Made by a program: the position numbers and the translations under genes. DNA of 28,232 nt, from positions 1 to 28,232 of the forward strand of contig JANNFX010000237.1 in the NCBI GenBank assembly GCA_031380225.1, given 5' to 3'. Of this stretch, positions 7,579-16,032 are shown piece by piece. The first letter of the stretch is position 1. Every line of letters starts with the position of its first letter. The notes below the pieces were generated by a model. That model saw only the letters and a program-made list of their open reading frames with translations, made no database searches and was not told the DNA's origin. The DNA is from JANNFX01 sp031380225 (GTDB lineage: Bacteria; Pseudomonadota; Alphaproteobacteria; Rhizobiales; Hyphomicrobiaceae).

Positions 7579-8478
7579 ATGATTGACTTCAGGCGTCATG
7601 GGCTTAAAGGCCTTTTGACTGGCGACCGGGGTTCGCATGTCGAACCGGCGGCGTATGAGACGGATGCGGATGCAGAGGCCAGCCTCGTAAGAGTTCTGAT
7701 GGCCGAGTTCGTCAATTCAGCCACCTTTGCGGGCGTCGTGGCCAGTATGGTGACGGCAAAGAAATCAGCGAGGCCGATCCGGATGATCGGTCCGGCAGCC
7801 AGTTATCTACCACCAGAGCCAATGATCTTTCCGGCGTTGACCTCAGGGCTGGTGTTCGCGGCGGATCACTCAGCACTCGTGGACAGCCTGCAAAACTACT
7901 ACATGAAACTAGCATTTGCCCGTTCCGTCACAAAAATACCTGATGAGATATGGCAGCGAGAAACACCAGCCGATGAATTGCATTGGGCTGATTTCGCCGA
8001 TATTTGGCAACATATTTGCGCCGCGGCAATTGTCGTCATTCACTGCAGTTACAATGCGCCGTTCACCGGCAATACTCAGAACCAAAGTACCCTGAGTGGA
8101 CTGCATCAAATGCTGATGAATGCGGTCCGCGGTGAGTGCCCCTGTGTCAGGCACGACGGACGATTGATCATCCCGGGCTTGCTCGACCAGCGCAAGAGCG
8201 AACGGAAGCGGCTCGACAGGGCGTTGTGGATTGAAGCGCGGCACGGCCGGGCGCGGGTCATCCTGAAGGATATCTCGACAAGCGGTTTGGGCCTTGCGTC
8301 TTGTCCCTCGTTTGAGCCTGGAGAACGTGTTTCAGTCCAACTCGCAGACGGCCGGATCCTTGCCGCATTTATTGTCTGGTCAAAGGATGGCCGCGCTGGT
8401 GCGAGGCTCATTCAGCCGTTGTCGGAAAAAGATCCACTTCTTTGCAGCGAAATGCCGTCTTCAGGCGGCTTACAGTAG
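7579..8478 (+). CDS. PilZ-domain protein with unrecognised N-terminal region
   Basis: This is a probable cyclic-di-GMP receptor of 299 residues. The C-terminal PilZ domain spans about residues 203-282 and has both ligand motifs: RxxxR (Arg205 to Arg209, with extra basic residues following) and DxSxxG (Asp231, Ser233, Gly236), then the VIWSKDGRAGARLI-like strand. Residues 30-200 match nothing I can name. They are predicted mostly helical, lack a signal peptide or transmembrane segment, and contain Cys147, Cys156, Cys187 and Cys189. The start follows GGGGAGG. A GGDEF-EAL gene begins 40 bases downstream on the same strand, so receptor and second-messenger enzyme are probably co-transcribed. The 206 bases upstream are AT-rich and probably contain the promoter, but no element stands out. 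Confidence 0.88.
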   Translation: MIDFRRHGLKGLLTGDRGSHVEPAAYETDADAEASLVRVLMAEFVNSATFAGVVASMVTAKKSARPIRMIGPAASYLPPEPMIFPALTSGLVFAADHSALVDSLQNYYMKLAFARSVTKIPDEIWQRETPADELHWADFADIWQHICAAAIVVIHCSYNAPFTGNTQNQSTLSGLHQMLMNAVRGECPCVRHDGRLIIPGLLDQRKSERKRLDRALWIEARHGRARVILKDISTSGLGLASCPSFEPGERVSVQLADGRILAAFIVWSKDGRAGARLIQPLSEKDPLLCSEMPSSGGLQ

Positions 8479-8518
8479 TGACTGAGCTGCGTGACATTAT
8501 TCAGACGGGAATTTGATT

Positions 8519-11500
8519 ATGTTGTCGTACATTGCACAAGCCACCGGCCGCGGAAACATTCCACCTGAGACAGCACAATTGGTGCGGCATCAGATTGCCG
8601 TCGCGCTGGCGGTCGCTGCCGCCGTCGGTTCAAACATGTACTTCTCCATAGAGTTGACGCGCCACGCTAGCGAAATCGCGGCGGTGTGGACAGCGAACGG
8701 ACTTTTGCTTGCCGCTCTGTTGCTGACGCCGGACGCAAAGCTGCGGCTGATGCAGATCGTCATGTGCGCGGCCGCTAACTTCGTTGTAAATATAGTCCAA
8801 GATCGTCCAATTGGGATCAATCTGGTCTTCACTGCTGCGAATACAATCGAAGTAATGTCGGCGTTTTGGGTATATACCCGGTTGTGTGCTCAGCCACTGG
8901 AACTGTCAAAAATCGCAGCACTCAAGAGCTTCTCGTTCGCTTGCGGCAGTGCGCCCGTCCTAACAGCGATCTTGGTTGCCATATTTACCAGCATCGCCAG
9001 TCAGGCAAATTTCTGGAACACGCTCTTTGATTGGTATGTCAGCGATGTGCTCGGGCTGCTCATTGTAACTCCCGCTGTCGTCCTGATGATCCGGGAAGGG
9101 TCTGAAATACTGAGGTTGCAAAACCGGCTTCAAATTATAGTGCTTTTCGCCTTCCTTCTAACCGTAACGTTCGTCGTATTTTCCTTGAACTATCCGTTAT
9201 TGTTCCTGATCTATCCGGCGCTGATATTGATCGCCTATAAATTGGGGCCGGCGCCAACAGCCTTGGCAACGATCATCGTCGCGGCGATTGCACTGACCCA
9301 CCCATTTATGGGTCCGTTTGCGTCTAACATGGCCAATGCATCTGAACATGCCCGTATCATCCTCGCGCAAGTCTTTGTGCTGGTGGTATTCTACACGTCG
9401 CTTCCGCTAGCTGAAGTCATGGCTGAAGAACGGCGTCTCCGGGACCGGTTGACGGCGGAAGTTCAATTGAGCGCCGGGCTGGCCGAGGGATTCCGGAATC
9501 AACAGCAAGCTCTCGTCGATCAAAAAATAGAGTCTGAAGCTGTTCATACCCGGCTAAGCGATGCACTCGACGTCATGCCAGCTGGCGTGGTTATGCTCGA
9601 TTCCAAAGGCAACTATGTCACTTGGAACAAGAAGTATGAGGACATTTACAAAGAAACGGCCGACCAGCTCTTTGTCGGCGGCAGTATCGAGACCGCGACA
9701 CGGATTGGTTTGAAACGAGGAATTTATCCCGGAGCGGTCGGCCAGGAAGAAAAATGGTTGGCGGAACGCTTGGAGCGCCTGCGCAACCCTGGTGAGCCGC
9801 ATGAACAGGTTCTTGCAGACGGACGGCATTTTTTGATCAAAGAATGCCGGACGAGCGATGGAGGCATCATCAGTGTCCGCAGCGACATCACAGAGCTGAA
9901 ACGCAAGGAAGCATCGTCACGGTTGCTATTCGAAAGCAATCCACTTCCGATGTTCGTCGTCTGCCAGTCAACCCTTTCCATCTTGGCTGTCAATAAAGCT
10001 GCGATCGGGGACTACGGTTATCTCGAACAAGAATTCTTGCAGATGAGCTTCAATGAAATCCAACGGGGATTTACACGAAACACAGAAAGCAAACAGAACA
10101 ACGGCGCCAACGGTGATGGAAAGCCAACACAGCATGTCAAGCGCAGCGGCGCCGTCATCGACGTCGAAATCCACATCACAGAGTTCGAACATCTTGGCGT
10201 ACCTTCAATCATGATTGCTGCGATTGATATGACGCTGCGCAACAAGGCAGAGGCCAAAGCGGCGCATATGGCCCGGCACGACCCGCTGACCAACTTACCA
10301 AACAGAAATATGCTGGCTGAGCGAATGAGCCAAGCCGTCGCACGGGTGAGGCGGGGCGATCGCGTCGCGCTGCTTTTACTTGATCTCGATAATTTCAAGT
10401 CAATCAATGACACATTGGGTCATGCTGCCGGTGATGAACTTCTCAACGGCGTTGCCGACCGCTTGCGCTATGTCGTCCGCGAAGTTGATACAGTAGCCCG
10501 GCTGGGGGGCGATGAGTTTGCAGTTCTACTGATCGGAGCGGATTTACCTCGCGGCGCTGCTGTCGTTGCCGAGCGGATTATTGACTGCATTGCCCAGCCG
10601 TTCTTTCTCGGTACGACACAAGTATCTTGCAGTGTCAGTGTTGGGATCGCCATCGCTCCAAATGATGCTGTTGAAGCGGCCGACCTTTTCCGCTTCGCAG
10701 ATCTTGCTCTTTATACCGCAAAGGACGAAAAGCGTGGAACTTACCGCTTCTTCCAAGATGATATGAATGAGAAGGTGCATCTGCGGGCGCTTCTTGAAGC
10801 CGATCTGAAGACGGCGCTTGAAAATGACGAGTTGGAAATTCACTATCAACCGATCGTATCAGTAGAACTGGGCAGGCCAATTTGCGCTGAGGCGCTGGTC
10901 CGCTGGCGCCACCCGATCCGCGGTCTCATCCCGCCAATGGAGTTTGTCCCAATCGCTGAAGAGACGGGTTTGATCGTTAAACTCGGCGAACTTGTCATGC
11001 GGCGCGCGTGCAAAGATGCGGCGCAATGGCCGGACAGCATGGCCGTGGCGGTGAATTTAAGCGCGATTGAATTGTCAAATCCAAGTCTGATTTCCATAGT
11101 CCGGAGCTCGCTTGCCGAAGCGGGATTGCCGGGCGAACGGCTGCACATTGAGGTGACTGAAACGACCGTCATGAAGGACGTCGAGAAATCAGTTGCAACA
11201 CTGAAAGCGATTGGCAAGCTTGGTGTAGACATTTCGATGGATGACTTCGGCACCGGTTATTCGTCGTTGAGTTCGTTGCGTAGTTTTCCATTCAATAAAA
11301 TCAAAATAGACCGTTCTTTCGTCATGGATCTCGAAACATCACAGGAGGCGCGCGAGGTGCTCGCGACGATCCTTGCCCTCGCAAAGACGTTGGGTATGCG
11401 TTCGACAGCCGAGGGTGTGGAAACGAACGAACAGTTGCGGATCGTCCAGAGTTTAGGGTGCACGGAAGTGCAAGGTTACCTCTACAGCAAGCCTTTGCCT

Positions 11501-11560
11501 CTGGCCCAGCTACAGCTCTTTCTGGCGGGTTGTGAGATGGACACCCGAAATGCGGCTTGA
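8519..11560 (+). CDS. Membrane MASE1-PAS-PAS-GGDEF-EAL cyclic-di-GMP enzyme
   Basis: This is a 1013-residue inner-membrane sensor that can make and/or degrade cyclic-di-GMP. Residues 20-310 form a MASE1-type sensor of about eight hydrophobic helices. PAS domain 1 covers about 347-460 (VMLDSKGNYVTWNKKY) and PAS domain 2 about 466-580. The GGDEF domain follows HDPLTNLPNRN (about 586), with an exact GGDEF at 663-667 and an inhibitory RxxD site (REVD) five residues before it. The EAL domain has EALVRW from residue 790, then the NLSAIEL, EVTETTVM, DDFGTGYSS (Asp908/909), KIDRSF and AEGVET metal and catalytic motifs. Both activities therefore look possible. ATG 8519 is preferred, with GGGA eight bases upstream; a TTG two codons earlier is possible. 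It pairs with the upstream PilZ gene. Confidence 0.95.
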   Translation: MLSYIAQATGRGNIPPETAQLVRHQIAVALAVAAAVGSNMYFSIELTRHASEIAAVWTANGLLLAALLLTPDAKLRLMQIVMCAAANFVVNIVQDRPIGINLVFTAANTIEVMSAFWVYTRLCAQPLELSKIAALKSFSFACGSAPVLTAILVAIFTSIASQANFWNTLFDWYVSDVLGLLIVTPAVVLMIREGSEILRLQNRLQIIVLFAFLLTVTFVVFSLNYPLLFLIYPALILIAYKLGPAPTALATIIVAAIALTHPFMGPFASNMANASEHARIILAQVFVLVVFYTSLPLAEVMAEERRLRDRLTAEVQLSAGLAEGFRNQQQALVDQKIESEAVHTRLSDALDVMPAGVVMLDSKGNYVTWNKKYEDIYKETADQLFVGGSIETATRIGLKRGIYPGAVGQEEKWLAERLERLRNPGEPHEQVLADGRHFLIKECRTSDGGIISVRSDITELKRKEASSRLLFESNPLPMFVVCQSTLSILAVNKAAIGDYGYLEQEFLQMSFNEIQRGFTRNTESKQNNGANGDGKPTQHVKRSGAVIDVEIHITEFEHLGVPSIMIAAIDMTLRNKAEAKAAHMARHDPLTNLPNRNMLAERMSQAVARVRRGDRVALLLLDLDNFKSINDTLGHAAGDELLNGVADRLRYVVREVDTVARLGGDEFAVLLIGADLPRGAAVVAERIIDCIAQPFFLGTTQVSCSVSVGIAIAPNDAVEAADLFRFADLALYTAKDEKRGTYRFFQDDMNEKVHLRALLEADLKTALENDELEIHYQPIVSVELGRPICAEALVRWRHPIRGLIPPMEFVPIAEETGLIVKLGELVMRRACKDAAQWPDSMAVAVNLSAIELSNPSLISIVRSSLAEAGLPGERLHIEVTETTVMKDVEKSVATLKAIGKLGVDISMDDFGTGYSSLSSLRSFPFNKIKIDRSFVMDLETSQEAREVLATILALAKTLGMRSTAEGVETNEQLRIVQSLGCTEVQGYLYSKPLPLAQLQLFLAGCEMDTRNAA

Positions 11561-11577
11561 ACGGACGCGAGCCGGGA

Positions 11578-12060
11578 CTATTTTTCGGAGGCTGCCGTCC
11601 ACGCGTCCGTGTCGTGGTCGGGATGCTGATAGGAAATCAATTGATCGAGGAACGGCGCGGCGATGATGTCGTCGATCGTATGCCGGTTGGGCAGCGCCGG
11701 AATCGTGTCGGCATAGGGGACTTTGCCTTCAACGCCATACTGCACGGTGGGTATGATTTGAGCGGGATCATCGAACGCACCGATTGCCAGCGCGATGCCA
11801 TCGGGGGCTTGGTAGGATAGTGGTGTTCCGCATTTTTCGCAAAAGCCGCGTTCAACGAAATTCGACGACTTGAATGTTGCCAGGCGTCCGCGCGTCCAAG
11901 TCAGTTTTGCGCCGCGAACCGAGACCAGTGGCGCATAAAGCCCTCCGAACGCCTTCTGGCACATCCGGCAATGACAGACAGAAGCGTCGCCGAGTTCGCC
12001 TTCGACGCGGAATCGGATGGCGCCGCATTGGCATCCGCCTGAGTGAGATGTGCCGGTCAT
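11578..12060 (-). CDS. GFA-family zinc-binding protein
   Basis: The 160-residue product belongs to the GFA/CENP-V superfamily, named for glutathione-dependent formaldehyde-activating enzyme. The zinc ligands expected for the fold are all present: Cys10 and Cys12 (CQC), Cys29, Cys31 and Cys34 (CHCRMC), and Cys74 and Cys77 (CEKCG). The C-terminal half (DTIPALPNRHTIDDI) is typical of the many uncharacterised members. The start at 12060 follows GAGGGG. Its stop codon is 17 bases from that of the cyclic-di-GMP enzyme, so the two are convergent. Most GFA proteins have no proven substrate, so formaldehyde chemistry should not be assumed. Confidence 0.92.
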   Translation of the reverse strand: MTGTSHSGGCQCGAIRFRVEGELGDASVCHCRMCQKAFGGLYAPLVSVRGAKLTWTRGRLATFKSSNFVERGFCEKCGTPLSYQAPDGIALAIGAFDDPAQIIPTVQYGVEGKVPYADTIPALPNRHTIDDIIAAPFLDQLISYQHPDHDTDAWTAASEK

Positions 12061-12136
12061 TTCGCCCCTCGTCTATGGTAATTGGTAGTAGGCGGTAGGC
12101 AATTTGAGCACCGATGACCGCCTCAAAATCAGCGCC

Positions 12137-12333
12137 GTAGATTGGGTTAGTGGCGGCCCTTGAGTCAGAAAGTCAAACTCCATATTTAGACCGCCGCGTA
12201 ACCCAACACTTTTAAGCGGCGGTTTCGATACTAAAGTTTTATCTCAATCGTTGCCGCAAAGTTGTTGGGTTACGCGGCGGATCGCATTCCATTGCATAAA
12301 ATTTTGATCCTGGCCGCCGCTAACCCAACCTAC
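12137..12333. repeat. Head-to-head pair of REP-like palindromic units
   Basis: Four related arms are arranged as two nested inverted repeats. The outer arms (12137-12158 and 12312-12333; core TTGGGTTAGYGGCGGCC) match at 20 of 22 positions. The inner arms (12191-12208 and 12263-12280; CCGCCGCGTAACCCAACA) match at 18 of 18. Read as units, each is a GTAGRTTGGGTTAGC ... GCGTAACCCAACA hairpin with a loop of about 30 bases, and the two face each other in opposite orientation. TGGGTTA...TAACCCA intergenic elements of this kind are widespread in Proteobacteria. They fill the gap between the GFA gene and epmA; no transposase is present and I see no clear target duplication. Confidence 0.85.
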
Positions 12334-12382
12334 AATATTGAGCCCTTTGGTGCGCTGAACTGCAACGGCCACCGTCACCACA

Positions 12383-13420
12383 TCATGCCGCAGGTGTCCA
12401 CTGCACCTGATCGATATGCGTGGCGCCGGTTGCCAACATGACCAAGCGGTCGAAACCAAGCGCGCAACCCGACGCGGCTGGCATGTGGGCGAGGGCCGCG
12501 AGGAAATCCTCGTCGATTGGATAGCGCACGCCATATATCGATTGCTTGAGAGCCATGTCAGCTTCAAAACGGCGGCGCTGTTCGGCAGCATCGGTCAGTT
12601 CGCCGAAGCCATTGGCGAGTTCGACGCCACAGCAATACAGCTCAAAACGTTCGGCCAGCAGCGGATCCGAAGGCTTGCGTCGCGCTAGCGCGGCTTCGCT
12701 GACCGGATAGTCGTAGAGCAGCGTTGCACGCGGGCTGCCGAGGCGTGGCTCAATATCGGCGGCAAGAACTTTTGAAAACACATCGGACCACGTGTCCGCC
12801 GGCGTGATCGAATGACCTTTGACGCGCGCAAGGGCCGCGAAAGTTTCCAAAGCGTCGGGCGCGGTTTCCGGCAATGGCAAATCAAAGCCAGCGTATCGGC
12901 GAAACGCGTCCGCGACCGTCAAGCGCTCGGGCGGCTTGCGTGCATCCGCGCTCAGTTCGCGCCACGACACCGCTTGAGTGCCAGCGGCCTCGGCAGCAAG
13001 TTTAAGCAGCGCTGCGGTATCCTCCATCACCGCCTCATACGGCGCGCCGGTGCGATACCACTCGAGCATTGTGAACTCGGAGGCATGCAACGGCCCGGCC
13101 TCGCGATTGCGGAACACGGGCGCGAAGGAGAAAATCTTGGTCTCGCCAGCTGCCAGCAATTTCTTGCATGCGAACTCCGGCGAGGTGTGGAGATACAAGT
13201 CACGGCGCTTGAGATCAGTGCCAATCGCTTCGGTCTTAAAGGCGTGGAGATGGGTTTCATTGCCGGGTGACACCTGCAGGCACCCAGTTTCAACCTCGAC
13301 AAAGCCCTGGCTCTCAAACCAGCCCCGGATCGCGCATTTGATGCGGTTGCGGGCGAGCAGGAACGGCCGCCGGTCGGTGTGGCGGTCTGGCATCCACCAT
13401 GGTGATGGCCGTGTGATCAT
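12383..13420 (-). CDS. epmA: EF-P lysine lysyltransferase (EpmA/PoxA/GenX type)
   Basis: EpmA is a truncated lysyl-tRNA synthetase paralogue that attaches (R)-beta-lysine to elongation factor P, helping ribosomes through polyproline stretches. ATG 13420 is chosen for its TTGGAG five bases ahead; it gives 345 residues, close to the family length. A longer reading from 13474 is possible but lacks a ribosome site. The class II synthetase core is complete: motif 2 as FRNREAGPLHASEFTMLEW (103-121) and motif 3 as GCALGFDRLVML near the C-terminus, while the anticodon-binding domain of true LysRS is absent. Neither efp nor the aminomutase epmB is in the window, so the modification pathway cannot be confirmed here. 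The gene is divergent from tolQ. Confidence 0.93.
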   Translation of the reverse strand: MITRPSPWWMPDRHTDRRPFLLARNRIKCAIRGWFESQGFVEVETGCLQVSPGNETHLHAFKTEAIGTDLKRRDLYLHTSPEFACKKLLAAGETKIFSFAPVFRNREAGPLHASEFTMLEWYRTGAPYEAVMEDTAALLKLAAEAAGTQAVSWRELSADARKPPERLTVADAFRRYAGFDLPLPETAPDALETFAALARVKGHSITPADTWSDVFSKVLAADIEPRLGSPRATLLYDYPVSEAALARRKPSDPLLAERFELYCCGVELANGFGELTDAAEQRRRFEADMALKQSIYGVRYPIDEDFLAALAHMPAASGCALGFDRLVMLATGATHIDQVQWTPAA

Positions 13421-13723
13421 AGAGGCTCCAATACGGGGGAACGAACGTTTTGGGAACGGCAATCCAGTCCACAACCCCGTCCGCCCTCATCCCCCCGCAT
13501 TCCGCGGCTAATGGATAGGCTCAACAGGGTGGGAAGGCCGTGGTTTGGTCACAGTAGCCGGTCATTTGGCGGCAAGACCGTCGTGCGGATGTCCCGACGA
13601 TGGCAGTGGCGGGTTGCGATGTCGCGCTGCAAGTCAGATTTTGCAGTGCAATATCGCGCAAACACGCGTAACGCGACTAATCCCTTCGTATCGTAAGTCT
13701 ACCAATCGGAACGGTCCCCGCAT
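13421..13723. other. Intergenic region between epmA and tolQ
   Basis: These 303 bases separate two divergent genes and should carry both promoters. I see no credible small gene, hairpin terminator or repeat. Short ORFs crossing it have no ribosome sites and no protein-like composition. No confident -35/-10 pair could be assigned. Confidence 0.4.
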
Positions 13724-14437
13724 ATGAACCCGGCAGACGTCACCCAAACGCCTATGGCTCAGGCCGCTCACGGCAATTCATTCGTCGACTTGTTTTTGAA
13801 CGCATCGATCACCGTTCAGTTGATTATGATCGGGTTGTTGCTGGCGTCAGTGTGGTCGTGGGCGATCATCATTGAAAAGCTGTTCGCCTTCCGCCGCGCC
13901 CGCATTGAGGCCGACAAGTTCGAGCAAACGTTTTGGTCGGGGCAATCACTTGATGAACTGTACAATGCTTTGTCGCGCGGGAAAACACTAGGTTTATCAA
14001 CGCTCTTTGTGGCTGCCATGCGCGAGTGGAAACGTTCGGTTGAGGGCAATATCCGGGCACTCGGCGGAATTCAATTGCGCGTCGAAAAGGTCATGGACGT
14101 CACCATCAGCCGCGAAATGGAACGTCTCGACCGGCGCCTGTTGTTCTTAGCAACTGTCGGCTCAACTGCCCCGTTCGTCGGTCTGTTCGGCACAGTTTGG
14201 GGGATTATGACCTCATTTCAGGCCATTGCGGTCTCCAAAAATACCAATCTCGCTGTTGTGGCGCCCGGTATTGCGGAAGCGTTGTTCGCAACCGCGCTGG
14301 GTTTGATGGCTGCCATTCCAGCGGTTGTTTTTTATAACAAATTTCAGGCCGACTCGGCGGCTATTGCTCATCGTCTCGAGGCCTTTGCCGACGAGTTCGC
14401 GGCGATTGTCTCGCGTCAGATCGATGTGAGGAGCTAG
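13724..14437 (+). CDS. tolQ: Tol-Pal system proton channel subunit TolQ
   Basis: TolQ is the MotA/ExbB-family inner-membrane subunit. With TolR it forms the proton-driven motor that energises TolA during outer-membrane constriction at division. The 237-residue length is standard. Three transmembrane helices are visible at about residues 28-50, 138-163 and 178-205, with the conserved VGSTAPFVGLFGTVWGIM and APGIAEALFATALGL segments. The ribosome site is weak (GGAA about 12 bases ahead). tolR starts 3 bases after the stop codon and tolA follows directly. The usual upstream ybgC thioesterase gene is absent. Confidence 0.97.
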   Translation: MNPADVTQTPMAQAAHGNSFVDLFLNASITVQLIMIGLLLASVWSWAIIIEKLFAFRRARIEADKFEQTFWSGQSLDELYNALSRGKTLGLSTLFVAAMREWKRSVEGNIRALGGIQLRVEKVMDVTISREMERLDRRLLFLATVGSTAPFVGLFGTVWGIMTSFQAIAVSKNTNLAVVAPGIAEALFATALGLMAAIPAVVFYNKFQADSAAIAHRLEAFADEFAAIVSRQIDVRS

Positions 14438-14440
14438 TCC

Positions 14441-14890
14441 ATGGGAGCCAGCCTTAAAGCGGCCGGTAGCGGCCGCAGGCGTGGAAGCCAGCGCCGAAAC
14501 CGGGCGATGAGCGAAATCAACGTCACCCCGATGGTCGACGTGATGCTGGTGCTATTGATTATTTTCATGGTCGCCGCGCCGATGCTGACCGGCGGTATTC
14601 CCGTCGATCTGCCGCAAGCTAAGGGCGAGCAGATGCAATCCAATAAGGAGCCGATTACAATTTCGATCGACGCCAAAGGCGATATCTATATCGCTGAAGC
14701 CAAAGTTGCGATCGGGGAATTGGCGACGAAATTGAAAGCCATCGCCAAAAACGGCACCGATGATCAAATCGTTCTCAAGGGCGATCGCATTGTCGGTCAC
14801 GGCCTGGTCATGCAGGTGATGGGCCGTGTGCGCGAAGCCGGCTTCCGCAAGCTGTCGTTCCTGACTGAAGGCGAAAACGGAGGGCCATAG
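14441..14890 (+). CDS. tolR: Tol-Pal system subunit TolR
   Basis: TolR is an ExbD-family protein with one inner-membrane helix and a periplasmic peptidoglycan-binding domain. Its 149 residues include a basic cytoplasmic start (GRRRGSQRRNR), then MSEINVTPMVDVMLVLLIIF. Asp33 corresponds to the proton-carrying aspartate of the TolQR motor. The periplasmic part ends with LSFLTEGENGGP. The ribosome site GAGGAG overlaps the end of tolQ, suggesting translational coupling; tolA begins 6 bases after its stop codon. Confidence 0.97.
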   Translation: MGASLKAAGSGRRRGSQRRNRAMSEINVTPMVDVMLVLLIIFMVAAPMLTGGIPVDLPQAKGEQMQSNKEPITISIDAKGDIYIAEAKVAIGELATKLKAIAKNGTDDQIVLKGDRIVGHGLVMQVMGRVREAGFRKLSFLTEGENGGP

Positions 14891-14896
14891 CGCGGG

Positions 14897-15922
14897 ATGC
14901 ACGGAGGCCTGATAGCTTCTGTTGTTTTTCACGTGGCTCTCATCTTGTGGGCGCTGCGGGCCATGTTCTTGACCCCGCCACTGTTGCCATCAGAGCCGGA
15001 ACCTATTGAAATTGCTCTAATTACGCCTTCCGAGTTGTTGCGCCTGAAAAAGGGCAACATCGATGCCAAAGAGCTCGAAGCCAAGGCCAACAAAGTTGAA
15101 AACAAAGAGCCGACCGTCGAGGATAAGGCCAACAAGCCGAAGCCGCCTGAGCCGGTGACGCCGCCTCCGGCCGAGCCGCCGAAGGTCGAAGAGAAAACGC
15201 CCGATCCAATTGCTGAGAAGCTTGCCGCCCTGCCGCCCGAACAAGCGAAACCGGATGAGCTCGCGCTCGAAGCGGCCAAAAAACTCGAAGAAGAAAAGAA
15301 ACTTGAAGAGCAGAAAAAGCTCGACGCGGCCCAAAAAGAAAAAGACGACAAGGAAAAAAAGGAGAAGGAAGCAAAAGAGAAAAAAGAAAAAGAAGCCAAG
15401 GAAAAGAAGGAAAAAGAGGCCAAAGCAAAGAAAGAAAAAGAAGCCAAAGAAAAGAAGGAAAAAGAACTCGAAGCGCGCCGTTTGGCGCTGCTCAACAAGG
15501 ACCCGACCAAGAAAGGCGCCGAAAGCGCCAACACTGATCCGGCAAAACCAACAGACTTCAAGGGGCCGACGGCTGGAGCCTCGAAGGGCAATGACACCGT
15601 GTTGTCGGCTCGCGAACAGGATCTTATTGGTTCGCGCATCAAGACCCAGATCGAACGCTGCGCCAACTTTCCAGGTGGCGGCGGCGGCATGGAAATCCCG
15701 GTTGTCGAATTGCAACTGACATACAAGGAAGACGGAACACTTGCTGGCGAGCCGGTCGTTTTAAATCCGCAAGCGACGACCGCTTATGAATTGGCGCGTT
15801 CGGCGTCGGTGCAAGCTGCAAGGAACTGCACGCTTGATCTCAAAATGTTTCCCTACAACTCGTGGCGCACATTCAAATTTATCTTTGACTGGCCCGTGAT
15901 GCTGGGAATCAAGCCGCCGTGA
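14897..15922 (+). CDS. tolA: TolA, Tol-Pal periplasm-spanning protein
   Basis: TolA transmits the TolQR motor's energy across the periplasm to TolB and Pal. The 341-residue protein has one N-terminal transmembrane helix (about 6-25) with the SVVFHVAL segment, a proline-rich linker (75-105), a long charged helical rod (about 120-195) and a C-terminal TonB/TolA-like domain (235-341) with the expected cysteine pair (Cys255, Cys311). The rod holds an eight-residue repeat, EKKEKEAK, running about 4.75 times through residues 153-190, with a matching 24-base period in the DNA. The purine-rich strand here includes an A7 run near 15353, and it produces long meaningless antisense ORFs. Confidence 0.95.
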   Translation: MHGGLIASVVFHVALILWALRAMFLTPPLLPSEPEPIEIALITPSELLRLKKGNIDAKELEAKANKVENKEPTVEDKANKPKPPEPVTPPPAEPPKVEEKTPDPIAEKLAALPPEQAKPDELALEAAKKLEEEKKLEEQKKLDAAQKEKDDKEKKEKEAKEKKEKEAKEKKEKEAKAKKEKEAKEKKEKELEARRLALLNKDPTKKGAESANTDPAKPTDFKGPTAGASKGNDTVLSAREQDLIGSRIKTQIERCANFPGGGGGMEIPVVELQLTYKEDGTLAGEPVVLNPQATTAYELARSASVQAARNCTLDLKMFPYNSWRTFKFIFDWPVMLGIKPP

Positions 15923-16032
15923 ACGGGAAAACAGCGCTAAACTGGCGGGTTTCGATCAACCTGTCCCACTAAAGGAACCAACAGCGCTGGCGTGCGTTTA
16001 CCCCCCAGTAGACGCTGAAGGAGTAGAAAAAA

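Noticed and set aside
12137..12333. Considered as a CRISPR-like repeat array because of the four related arms
   Set aside because: The arms alternate in orientation and pair with each other, and there are only two loops and no regular repeat-spacer order. It fits palindromic REP-like units instead.
13511..13727. Short ORFs between epmA and tolQ
   Set aside because: Arginine/serine-rich random composition, no ribosome sites, and overlap with the expected promoter region of tolQ.
14929..15726. Long minus-strand ORF (265 codons) rich in Ser and Phe, opposite tolA
   Set aside because: It is the antisense shadow of the Lys/Glu repeat rod of TolA: AAG/GAA codons read backwards give Phe, Leu and Ser. 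It has no ribosome site.
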